Part shown: one piece after another, positions 1-5,888 of the stretch
How the letters are laid out: each line of letters starts with the position of its first letter
How positions within the stretch are numbered: position 1 is the stretch's first letter
Assembly: GCA_913774795.1 (NCBI GenBank)
Contig: CAJYIL010000333.1
Location: 1-7,589 of the forward strand
Length of the DNA: 7,589 nucleotides
Reading direction: 5' to 3'
Origin: Pseudobdellovibrionaceae bacterium
Lineage (GTDB): Bacteria > Bdellovibrionota > Bdellovibrionia > Bdellovibrionales > JAMPXM01
Notes under the pieces: generated by a model
Database searches by the model: none
Told to the model about the DNA's origin: nothing
Seen by the model: the letters and a program-made list of their open reading frames with translations, nothing else
Made by a program: the position numbers and the translations under genes

Positions 1-749
1 CATCAGGAAACATCTCGGCGGCTCCATCAACAGCGCAACTTCCGGGCTACACGGGTGTCGCGGTGAGATCGGATCTCTTGAACGTTTACGCGCTCTCAGG
101 CGACAACGGTGGACTCTCGGTCATTTCGAAAACGACCTTGCTGCCGTCGAGCTACACGGCGATCGCCGACGCTCGCGACATGGATCTTGATCTGGTTGGA
201 GCTCTTGGTATCAGCGTCGTCACCGGCCGCACGGCTTCGGCGCAAGCGCACGTTCAACGCTACAACGTGCTCGGCGTTTTGCAAACGACGTATCCCGATA
301 TGCTCGGAGCAGCTGTGGCCGACGGTGCGAAGTCGACGATCTTCGGCGGCTCGCTCCTAACGATGGCTACAGCGGGTACAGGTGGAGTGAACTTGCACCG
401 TAACGTCGGCGGCGCGATCGCGACGAATATCCCGATTCCGTCAAGCACGGCTTTTCCGAACCTGACTCCGGACTTGCGCGCGTCCAACTCTGCGACCTTC
501 GGTAACGGACTGATCTACGTGGCAAACGGTGCGGCCGGAATCAGCGTCTACACGCTCGAGCTCGGAAACCTGACTCCATCATGCACGATCTCTTCGTCGT
601 ATGTCGGTCGAATCACGTTCCCGGACGGTGTTTCGGTGAACAACGTAGCCTACTCGGCCGGTAAGTTGATTGTTGCCACGGGCTTGGGTGGATTCCGGAT
701 CATCTCGGTCACTCAAGGCGCATCGATCGGTTTGCAAACGACACTTTGA
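1..749 (+). CDS. Probable beta-propeller-like (LVIVD-type) secreted or surface protein, 3' part only
   Basis: The reading frame is open from the left edge (first complete codon at base 3) to a TGA at 747-749, so the true start lies upstream. An in-frame GTG at 63 is internal and has no convincing ribosome site; the residues before it continue the same style of sequence. About 248 residues are visible, rich in Gly, Ala, Ser, Thr and Val. Recurring short strands follow the pattern 'hydrophobic, small residues, G-I/L-x-V/I-Y/I', for example near GLIYVANGAAGISVYTLE and GKLIVATGLGGFRIISVT. This spacing of blades with Ala-x-Gly-x-x-Gly turns is typical of LVIVD or similar beta-propeller repeats, which usually occur in exported proteins. 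No catalytic motif is visible, and the signal peptide, if any, is outside the window. A single Cys lies near the C-terminus. The propeller assignment is inferred from pattern only; another all-beta repeat fold is possible. Confidence 0.6.
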   Translation, partial: SGNISAAPSTAQLPGYTGVAVRSDLLNVYALSGDNGGLSVISKTTLLPSSYTAIADARDMDLDLVGALGISVVTGRTASAQAHVQRYNVLGVLQTTYPDMLGAAVADGAKSTIFGGSLLTMATAGTGGVNLHRNVGGAIATNIPIPSSTAFPNLTPDLRASNSATFGNGLIYVANGAAGISVYTLELGNLTPSCTISSSYVGRITFPDGVSVNNVAYSAGKLIVATGLGGFRIISVTQGASIGLQTTL

Positions 750-770
750 TTCAGGCAAAAATCGTAGATT

Positions 771-1196
771 TCAGTCGCCGCGGTATTTACCGCGGCTTTG
801 TTTTTTCTCGGAGTGTTCTTTCTTGGATTTAAGTCGACGTTGTTTTGAACCGAACGTCGGCTTTGTCGCGCGACGAACTTTCGGCGCACGCCAAACGCTC
901 GCGAGCATTGCCTTCAGTCGCGAAATGCATTCGCTGACGTTGCGACCTTGATCGCGGTGTTCATCGCTCATGATGACTAAATCGCCGTCAGTTGTGAGGC
1001 GATTCGCAAACTTATCGAGAAATCTTTGTTTCACCGCCGGTGGTACCGAACGGGAACTAGACAAGTTCCATTTGAGAACCGCTTTGCTGTTCACCTTGTT
1101 GACGTTCTGCCCGCCTTTTCCTGAGCTACGTGCATACGTGAAATGAAGCTCGTCTTGCGGAATAGAAATGTCGGGCGCGCCCTTTGCTGACTCCAT
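771..1196 (-). CDS. arfB: ArfB (YaeJ) ribosome-rescue peptidyl-tRNA hydrolase
   Basis: This 141-residue protein is a release-factor-like hydrolase that frees nascent chains from ribosomes stalled without a stop codon. The RF1/2-type catalytic domain carries the GGQ motif at residues 28-30, inside SSGKGGQNVNKVNSKA. The C-terminal tail, after about residue 105, is strongly basic and keeps the ArfB pattern RR-x-T-x-PT, SK-x-RRL, K-x-x-x-S-x-KK and RGK-x-R. In the known E. coli structure this tail sits in the empty mRNA channel. The tail and the lack of codon-recognition domains separate it from RF1/RF2. The ATG at 1196 is chosen because it gives the family length (E. coli about 140 residues). 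An in-frame GTG at 1250 would add 18 unrelated residues and overlap the divergent gene. The Shine-Dalgarno before the ATG is poor. The next gene on the other strand starts 29 bp away. No minus-strand terminator is visible after the stop. Confidence 0.95.
   Translation of the reverse strand: MESAKGAPDISIPQDELHFTYARSSGKGGQNVNKVNSKAVLKWNLSSSRSVPPAVKQRFLDKFANRLTTDGDLVIMSDEHRDQGRNVSECISRLKAMLASVWRAPKVRRATKPTFGSKQRRLKSKKEHSEKKQSRGKYRGD
777..806 (+). terminator. Rho-independent terminator of the propeller-like gene
   Basis: GCCGCGGTA at 777-785 is perfectly inverted by TACCGCGGC at 788-796, giving a 7-9 bp GC-rich stem. The T-rich run TTTGTTTTTT follows directly at 797-806. It lies 28 bases after the stop of the upstream plus-strand gene. 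The T tract exists only on the plus side: leaving the hairpin leftward, the minus strand reads GACTGAAATC, so this is a one-way terminator. The whole element lies inside the last codons of the convergent arfB gene. Confidence 0.85.
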
Positions 1197-1210
1197 TCTT
1201 AGAGTCTTAC

Positions 1211-1217
1211 AAAGGAG
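1211..1217 (+). promoter_or_regulatory. Strong ribosome binding site of the 382-residue membrane protein gene
   Basis: AAAGGAG lies 8 bases before the ATG at 1226. This decides the start in favour of 1226 over the in-frame upstream start at 1184, which would put 14 residues in front of the basic MSRLKK that begins a typical membrane anchor. The site lies in the 29-bp gap between the divergent starts of arfB and this gene. Confidence 0.85.
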
Positions 1218-1225
1218 TTCCTCGA

Positions 1226-2374
1226 ATGTCTCGTTTAAAGAAAATATCACTGGTGTTCTTTGGGGGTTTCGTCGGCGTCATCACGCTCCTGTTGACCACA
1301 TGGCTGCTCATCAACCTCGGCGAAGGAGAACTCTCTCGCGAAGTGAGAGCGCGGCTGGACTCGAGACGACCCGTTTCCGACAAACGTCTCGAAGGGTACA
1401 AGTATGAACTCGGACTCTTTGCTCCCGCCGATGAAAATCCTCTCGATGCCGGCGAGAAGTTTTACGCCGAAGCGCTGGCTCGAAAGCCTGATCAAGCCGT
1501 TCAAGTGCCCGACGCTTTGAAACCCTCGCGCAATCCGAAATGGTGCGTTCGAAACGGAGATTATTGCTCCGCCCTCGATCGCAAACTTCACTCGAAAGAA
1601 ATCAAGGCGCTCTTAAGCGAGAACGAAGTCCTTCTGAAACGCTTCGATCATCTGCTGAAGTACGCCGGTGCCGCTGGAGATTTGAAACCTTCGGTGCTCG
1701 TACGAACGAATCAGTTTGGATTGGCCTCGCTCGCGGAGTTGAAACGTCTTGAATGGAGCGAACGCCTCGCAAACGATGATCGAGAAGCCGTATGGCGGGA
1801 GTGGAAAGGCTCGAACGAGTTTTTTCAAGAAAAGCTCCGCTCTCCCATGACCGCGCTCGATGCATCGCTTTGGATCAGTGTCTTAACGAATAATCGCGCA
1901 TTCATGAGATCCGCGATGCAAGACAGCGCAAGGCTCCGACCGAGCGACGAGTTCTTAAGATCAGCGGAGCTCGCAGTTGCAGACTCAGAAATCGAAGCCA
2001 ATTTGATCTTAGGCGAGCTCGAAGTTGTCGAAGGCATCACGAAAATGGAAATCAGAGAGGGCTTCTTTAATCTCGCAGATTCGGAGCCGCCGCGAATCGA
2101 TTTCGCTAAGTTAACTGAGCCGTGGTTTCGTCGGCAGCAGACCTTGAGTGAAGCCGAACGGCGAATCACCGAAGACTTGAAGTCTCCATGCATGACAAAC
2201 GACAGAACTTGCGGTCGTCGCGATTATCTGACCTTCTCAGAGTCCATCCGCAATCCCCTCGGGAACTTTGTCGTGAGTGTGATGACCGCTTACATCCCCG
2301 CCCGAATCAAAGATTTGCGAACGAAAACGGCGGAGCTACGAAAGCCATTTAGTGCGACGGAACCTTCTTCGTGA
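1226..2374 (+). CDS. Uncharacterised single-pass membrane protein with two C-x6-C pairs
   Basis: The product has 382 residues. A short basic N-terminus (MSRLKK) precedes one hydrophobic segment at about residues 7-31 and then a long, mostly helical, charged domain. By the positive-inside rule that domain should face the periplasm. It holds two cysteine pairs, C107/C114 and C322/C329, each in the same frame C-x2-N-x3-C-x3-D; these could form disulfides in the periplasm. I see no enzyme motif. From memory, the arrangement 'anchor, Y-x-x-x-G-L-x-A-P, D-P/N-P-x-x-x-G, C-x6-C, then helical LL-x-x-x-x-x-LL-x-R' resembles uncharacterised anchored proteins in other proteobacteria, but this is unverified. 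The gene converges on and overlaps the GNAT gene by 26 bp, with no terminator hairpin between them. Codon use looks like that of its neighbours. The gene is clearly real, from its strong ribosome site, membrane anchor and sustained frame; its function is unknown. Confidence 0.85.
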   Translation: MSRLKKISLVFFGGFVGVITLLLTTWLLINLGEGELSREVRARLDSRRPVSDKRLEGYKYELGLFAPADENPLDAGEKFYAEALARKPDQAVQVPDALKPSRNPKWCVRNGDYCSALDRKLHSKEIKALLSENEVLLKRFDHLLKYAGAAGDLKPSVLVRTNQFGLASLAELKRLEWSERLANDDREAVWREWKGSNEFFQEKLRSPMTALDASLWISVLTNNRAFMRSAMQDSARLRPSDEFLRSAELAVADSEIEANLILGELEVVEGITKMEIREGFFNLADSEPPRIDFAKLTEPWFRRQQTLSEAERRITEDLKSPCMTNDRTCGRRDYLTFSESIRNPLGNFVVSVMTAYIPARIKDLRTKTAELRKPFSATEPSS

Positions 2375-2783
2375 ACGCGGTCGCTCGGGCGTCCCAGCCT
2401 TCACGTTGGTAGAAGCGCTGAGCGCCTTCGTTGTCGATGGCGGCACAGAGTCGAAGCGTCGTGAAGCCGAGCCTGCGGGCCTCAGCTTCGGCAAATTTCA
2501 GAAGTTCAGCTCCGACTCCGCGCCCGCGGTGAGCCGTGGCCGTCACGAGATCATCGATGTAGAGATGAGAGCCGCGCACGAGATCGTGCAGAATGCGGTA
2601 GCCCATCACGCCTTGAACTTCGCCTTTTTTCTCGGCGACGACGAGGCGGTAGCCGTCAGCGGCGTGCGCCAGCGCCACGAGCTGTTTGAACTCTTTGAAA
2701 TCGAGATGCGGTCGAAGCTGTTTAACGACCTCGAAGACTTTTTCGTCGAGATCGTCGGGCAGATCAATCGTTCGAGTCTTCAT
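2349..2783 (-). CDS. GNAT-family N-acetyltransferase
   Basis: This 144-residue protein is a complete single-domain GNAT, expected to transfer acetyl from acetyl-CoA to an amine. Motif A is present: strand IDDLVTATAHRG followed by the pyrophosphate-binding R-x-x-G-x-G at residues 86-91, then an amphipathic helix (AELLKFAEAEARRLG). Motif B shows the usual LRLCAAIDNEGAQRFYQREGW, with N118 and Y125 where the family places the Asn and general-acid Tyr. The substrate cannot be told; close relatives act on small amines, amino acids or protein N-termini. The ATG at 2783 lies inside the upstream aminopeptidase gene, whose stop is at 2764-2766, a 20-bp overlap that suggests translational coupling. GAAGAG sits almost directly before the ATG, closer than usual. 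The 3' end overlaps the convergent membrane-protein gene by 26 bp. It is the last gene of the minus-strand cluster. Confidence 0.93.
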   Translation of the reverse strand: MKTRTIDLPDDLDEKVFEVVKQLRPHLDFKEFKQLVALAHAADGYRLVVAEKKGEVQGVMGYRILHDLVRGSHLYIDDLVTATAHRGRGVGAELLKFAEAEARRLGFTTLRLCAAIDNEGAQRFYQREGWDARATAFTKKVPSH

Positions 2784-4443
2784 GCTCTTCGCCGTCGTAT
2801 CCGTCCGCGCTCTGCGCGAAGCGCGTGAGCAGTTCCGTCAACATCTGCACAGGCTGACCGTTGCCGCCTGTCTCGGAGTAAGCACCGCCCGCGCCGTCTT
2901 TCCAGGAGTAGATATCGAGATGCGCCCATGGAATATCGCCGGTGAAGAGCTCGAGGAATAGAGCAGCGGTGATCGCGCCCGCGAATCCGTCAGACGCATT
3001 CGCGTAGTCGGCGAAAGTCGAGCGGAGAAGAGCTTTGTACGGCTGAAACAACGGCATCCGCCACGCGAGATCGCCGCGATAAGAGCCTGCGTCGAGAATG
3101 TCGTCGGCCAAGCGGTCATCATTGCAGAAGAGACCCGCGATCTCCCCGCCCAAACCGACTTTGATCGCGCCTGTGAGCGTCGCGAGATCGATCACGCATG
3201 CTGGCTTTTCACTGGAGTTGATCGCGACATCGAGTGCATCCGCGAGCACGAGTCGACCTTCGGCATCCGTGTTGTGAATTTCGATCGTGAGACCGTTTCG
3301 GGCCGTGATGATGTCTCCGGGTCTGAAGGAATCACCAGCGATGGCGTTCTCCGCCAAGCTCAGATAAATATCGAGAGGAAGTTCGAGTTGAGAATTCTCC
3401 GCCCACTGCGCGATCGCGACGCACGCGGCACTCCCGCCCATATCCTTTTTCATCCAGCGCATCGCGCTCGATGGTTTGATATCGAGACCGCCGGAGTCGA
3501 AGGTAATGCCTTTACCGACGAGCGCGATCGGCTTTTGTTCGGCGCGAGCCAGAACTTTGGGGCGATAGCGGATGTGAACGAGCCGAGGGCCTTCACTGGC
3601 TGCGCCACCGACCGCTTTGAGAAGATTCATTCGCTCTTCATCGAGCTTGTGACCGTCCCAAACTTCAACGGTCGTCGTTGAGCTGGATTCGAACAGGCGT
3701 TGAACGAGTTCGGCGTAGGTGCGGGGATTCAAATCAGCGGAAGGCAGGTTCACCAGATGGCGCGCGATGTTGGTCGCGAGTGCGATCTGCGAGCACGATT
3801 GGATTTCGCGCGGACTCAACTCTTCGCTGCTTGAACGAAGGAGAAGCTGAGGCAATTGTTTGCGAGGCTTGCGCGGGTTGCCGCGATTTTCTTGATAGCT
3901 ATAGGCCGCCATCTCGAGACCGATCAAAATTCCCTGGCGCTGGTCGTGAGGCAAACTGTCGAACTCGAGAATCAACTTCTCAACTTTAAAAGGCAAAATC
4001 GAAGCGAGTATTGCGCCGGCATAATCGCGGCCTCGGGCGTAAGGCGATTTTGCAAGCGTCGAATCGATGGCGTCATAACTCTTCGGTCTTTTCGGAGCGA
4101 GACGAAGAACGCCGACAGGGCCCTGAGACCCTTGGAAGTAAGAGTACTCCTGATCGCTCGCGAGAAGAGTCTCCATCTGCCAGCGATTGAGATGCGCGCT
4201 CAAACTTGCGCGCGTTTTCTTCGCATCAAGCGAATCGAGAGCGATGACAAAACCGCGCGATCCCGTTCGCGCTTCGTTGCCCTTCGCGAGACGGATGCCG
4301 CCGATCCAGGTTTGAAGCGGCAAACCGAGAAGCGTCTCATCGCTAGCCGTTTTCGCCGATTTGATCGTGGTTTTGGAAGGAGCCGATTTGATCGTGGTTT
4401 TGGAAGGAGCCGATTTGCGCGTCGTCGTCGTTTTCTTTGCCAT
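2764..4443 (-). CDS. M17-family leucyl aminopeptidase (PepA-like) with a basic repeat tail
   Basis: The product has 559 residues and is a two-metal cytosolic aminopeptidase that removes N-terminal residues from peptides; the family forms hexamers. The C-terminal catalytic half has every expected residue: K311 in VGKG, D316 in FDSGG, catalytic K323, D334 in KKDMGG, and the signature NTDAEGRL with D393, E395 and R397. ITAALFLELF and WAHLDI near the C-terminus are also typical. The N-terminal domain is divergent from E. coli PepA. Residues 1-34 are an extra Lys/Thr/Ser/Ala tail containing a 9-residue unit SAPSKTTIK twice (11-19, 20-28), like a histone H1 tail; this accounts for much of the excess over the usual length of about 500. 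The ATG at 4443 is preceded by AGAGG at a 5-base spacing. The gene follows the rlmI-like gene by 46 bp and overlaps the GNAT gene, so the three are probably co-transcribed. Confidence 0.96.
   Translation of the reverse strand: MAKKTTTTRKSAPSKTTIKSAPSKTTIKSAKTASDETLLGLPLQTWIGGIRLAKGNEARTGSRGFVIALDSLDAKKTRASLSAHLNRWQMETLLASDQEYSYFQGSQGPVGVLRLAPKRPKSYDAIDSTLAKSPYARGRDYAGAILASILPFKVEKLILEFDSLPHDQRQGILIGLEMAAYSYQENRGNPRKPRKQLPQLLLRSSSEELSPREIQSCSQIALATNIARHLVNLPSADLNPRTYAELVQRLFESSSTTTVEVWDGHKLDEERMNLLKAVGGAASEGPRLVHIRYRPKVLARAEQKPIALVGKGITFDSGGLDIKPSSAMRWMKKDMGGSAACVAIAQWAENSQLELPLDIYLSLAENAIAGDSFRPGDIITARNGLTIEIHNTDAEGRLVLADALDVAINSSEKPACVIDLATLTGAIKVGLGGEIAGLFCNDDRLADDILDAGSYRGDLAWRMPLFQPYKALLRSTFADYANASDGFAGAITAALFLELFTGDIPWAHLDIYSWKDGAGGAYSETGGNGQPVQMLTELLTRFAQSADGYDGEEHEDSND
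4355..4417 (-). repeat. Perfect 27-bp tandem repeat (2.3 copies) in the 5' end of the aminopeptidase gene
   Basis: A 27-base unit beginning GCCGATTTGATCG on the plus strand occurs at 4355-4381 and again without change at 4382-4408; a third partial copy, GCCGATTTG, is at 4409-4417. The unit is a multiple of three, so gain or loss of copies keeps the reading frame and changes the protein by steps of nine residues (SAPSKTTIK). Identity at silent positions indicates recent duplication or slippage. Confidence 0.93.
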
Positions 4444-4448
4444 GGAAA

Positions 4449-4468
4449 CCTCTAAGTGTGGTTAGAGG
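4449..4468 (-). promoter_or_regulatory. Hairpin that pairs the aminopeptidase Shine-Dalgarno
   Basis: In the 46-bp gap between the methyltransferase stop and the aminopeptidase start, the minus strand reads CCTCTAA, loop CCACAC, TTAGAGG: a perfect 7-bp stem with a 6-base loop. It can extend by a G-U and an A-U pair. The 3' arm contains AGAGG, the only Shine-Dalgarno-like element before the ATG at 4443, so folding would mask the ribosome site. Only TTT follows, so it is not a good terminator. The pairing is seen directly; a regulatory effect is inferred. Confidence 0.5.
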
Positions 4469-4489
4469 CTATCCCTTTAGGCGCCACAG

Positions 4490-5767
4490 TCAATCGACAA
4501 GGCCGAACCACGATTTGAGATAAGTGCCTTGGGGAAATTCGGGGCGCTGTGGGTGATCAGGACCGTGACTTCCTCGCGCGATCCAGCGCACGGGCCGAGG
4601 CGCGGTCGTTGCCACTTTCGTCAACATGTCGCGAAACTCGTCTTCGTTGAAAAGACCGGAGCAAGAGCAGCTGACAAAAAGACCCGCCGGTCGTGTCTTG
4701 CGGATCGCTTCGCGATTGACCTTTACGTAGGCTTGCGATCCCGTCGGCAAATCTTTTTTCTTCTTCACGAAAGCGGGCGGATCACAAATGACCACGTCGA
4801 AGGCGGCCTTTTCGATCTCGCTCGCGAGTGCATCGACGACATCGAGCTTTTTCGCTACCGCGCGACCACCCGCTCGTTCGACATTCTTCGAAGCGAGTTC
4901 GAGCGCTTTCGCGGACGCATCGACGAGAGTGACTTCGATCTCACACCCTTCGGAGCGCGCCACATTCGCAAGTTGTGCGCCCCACTGTCCGACATAGCAA
5001 AAAAGATCCAGGACTTTGAGCGAGCGGCCCTCCGCCTTTGCTCGGCGCGCAAGCTCCCGCACCGATCGAGCCGCGATCTGCACATTGCTTCTTTGATCGA
5101 GAAAGAATCCGGTTTTTTGCCCGCCGATAAAGTCGACGTTCATCAAGGTCGGCTTCAAACCATCGATCGGAGGCTGAAGAACGATGACGGCTTCGTCAGC
5201 TTTGAAACCTGGAGCCGCTTTCATCACTGTTTTGGGTTGAACTTCGATGCCTTCCATCGCGCGCGACTTCGAGTCGTTGGCAAATACCACGGATGTTTTC
5301 GCCCAGCGGTCGCCCGCGTGTGACTCGAGGGCTTGCATGACGACAGGCAAGAGTTTGTCGATGCCGGCCGTTGAAGATTGCAGCACGAAGACTTGGCTCG
5401 AGTCTTCGAGCAAAAAGCGGTCGATGATCAGACCCGGAATGAAATCGCCCTCGGCGAAGATGAAGCGATGACTGTGCTCGCTCACGCCGGCGGTCACGCG
5501 TGCTTGATAGGCGTTGGCGAAACGCTTTTCGAAGAAGGCGACATCGATCGCTTCGCGCGCATCGAGGGAGAGCAGCCGAAACGAAATCATGGAATTCGGA
5601 TGCCCGTAGCCGACTGCCAACGCATTTCCCTGGAAATCGCGGAGTTCAATCAAGCCGCCTGGCTCAACACCTTTGGGGCTTTGTGCCAACTCGCTCGAGA
5701 AGACCCAGGGATGACCGAACCGAAACTTTTTTTCTGAGCCTTTTTTGAGGAGCCAACGCATCGCCAT
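4490..5767 (-). CDS. rlmI: RlmI-type SAM-dependent 23S rRNA (cytosine-5) methyltransferase
   Basis: The product has 425 residues. By homology it makes 5-methylcytosine in 23S rRNA (C1962 in E. coli) using S-adenosylmethionine. An N-terminal PUA-like RNA-binding domain starts as RWLLKKGSEKKFRFGHPWVFSSEL, aligning from the first residue with E. coli RlmI (LAKGREKSLLRRHPWVFSG). The linker has the family's DFIPGLIIDRF and QKTGFFLDQR (217-226). The Rossmann domain has motif I VLDLFCYVG (252-260), motif IV DPPAF (329-333) and SCSCSGL (366-372), which holds the motif VI cysteine. It ends YLKSWFGLVD, as in the family. The ATG at 5767 matches the family start, although its Shine-Dalgarno is weak; another ATG lies two codons on. 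An in-frame GTG at 5848 has GAGGTG upstream, but would add 27 unconserved residues. The exact modified base is inferred from the family. It heads the minus-strand cluster. Confidence 0.92.
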   Translation of the reverse strand: MAMRWLLKKGSEKKFRFGHPWVFSSELAQSPKGVEPGGLIELRDFQGNALAVGYGHPNSMISFRLLSLDAREAIDVAFFEKRFANAYQARVTAGVSEHSHRFIFAEGDFIPGLIIDRFLLEDSSQVFVLQSSTAGIDKLLPVVMQALESHAGDRWAKTSVVFANDSKSRAMEGIEVQPKTVMKAAPGFKADEAVIVLQPPIDGLKPTLMNVDFIGGQKTGFFLDQRSNVQIAARSVRELARRAKAEGRSLKVLDLFCYVGQWGAQLANVARSEGCEIEVTLVDASAKALELASKNVERAGGRAVAKKLDVVDALASEIEKAAFDVVICDPPAFVKKKKDLPTGSQAYVKVNREAIRKTRPAGLFVSCSCSGLFNEDEFRDMLTKVATTAPRPVRWIARGSHGPDHPQRPEFPQGTYLKSWFGLVD

Positions 5768-5826
5768 AAACGTGGATGTGCCCGAGGCTCGATCTGGGGT
5801 CAAGCTAGACCTCGGTCGGCTGTCAT

Positions 5827-5855
5827 TTGCCTGCGAGAGACGGCACACTTAAAAC
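5827..5855 (+). promoter_or_regulatory. Weak candidate sigma-70-like promoter for the lytic transglycosylase gene
   Basis: In the 121-bp divergent spacer between rlmI and the transglycosylase gene, TTGCCT (5827-5832) and TAAAAC (5850-5855) are separated by 17 bases. Each matches the consensus at four of six positions. Initiation would fall near 5862, giving a leader of about 27 bases. The AT-rich patch at 5849-5855 is the only one in the spacer. A match this loose can occur by chance. For the opposite gene I see no credible pair. Confidence 0.25.
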
Positions 5856-5888
5856 AGTCACCTCTCGATCTTGAATGGGGCCTGTTTC

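Noticed and set aside
63..749. GTG at 63 as the true start of the first gene
   Set aside because: The frame stays open to base 3 with sequence of the same character and there is no ribosome site before the GTG, so the gene more likely continues from outside the window.
2340..2400. Possible bidirectional terminator at the convergent junction of the membrane-protein and GNAT genes
   Set aside because: I found no stem of useful length with a T tract on either strand; the region is coding on both strands.
2352..4455. Several plus-strand open frames (about 90-200 codons) opposite the GNAT and aminopeptidase genes
   Set aside because: All are mirror images of well-supported coding sequence, with Arg-rich low-information translations and no ribosome sites.
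4466..4493. Possible minus-strand promoter before the aminopeptidase gene: TTGACT, 16 bases, TAGCCT
   Set aside because: The -35-like box is good, but the -10-like box matches at only three of six positions and the spacer is short. The -35 overlaps the stop of the upstream gene. Too weak to list, although it would start transcription inside the hairpin.
4529..5323. Long plus-strand open frame (264 codons) opposite the rlmI-like gene
   Set aside because: It lies wholly antisense to a gene with clear family motifs, its translation is rich in Arg, Phe and Ser with no domain or coherent pattern, and no ribosome site supports it. Such antisense frames are expected from codon bias in GC-rich DNA.
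5782..5815. Inverted repeat CCGAGG / CCTCGG with a 22-base interior in the rlmI leader, a possible operator or leader structure
   Set aside because: Six-base arms with a long, mostly unpaired interior are common by chance in GC-rich DNA, and no poly-T or known riboswitch core is present.
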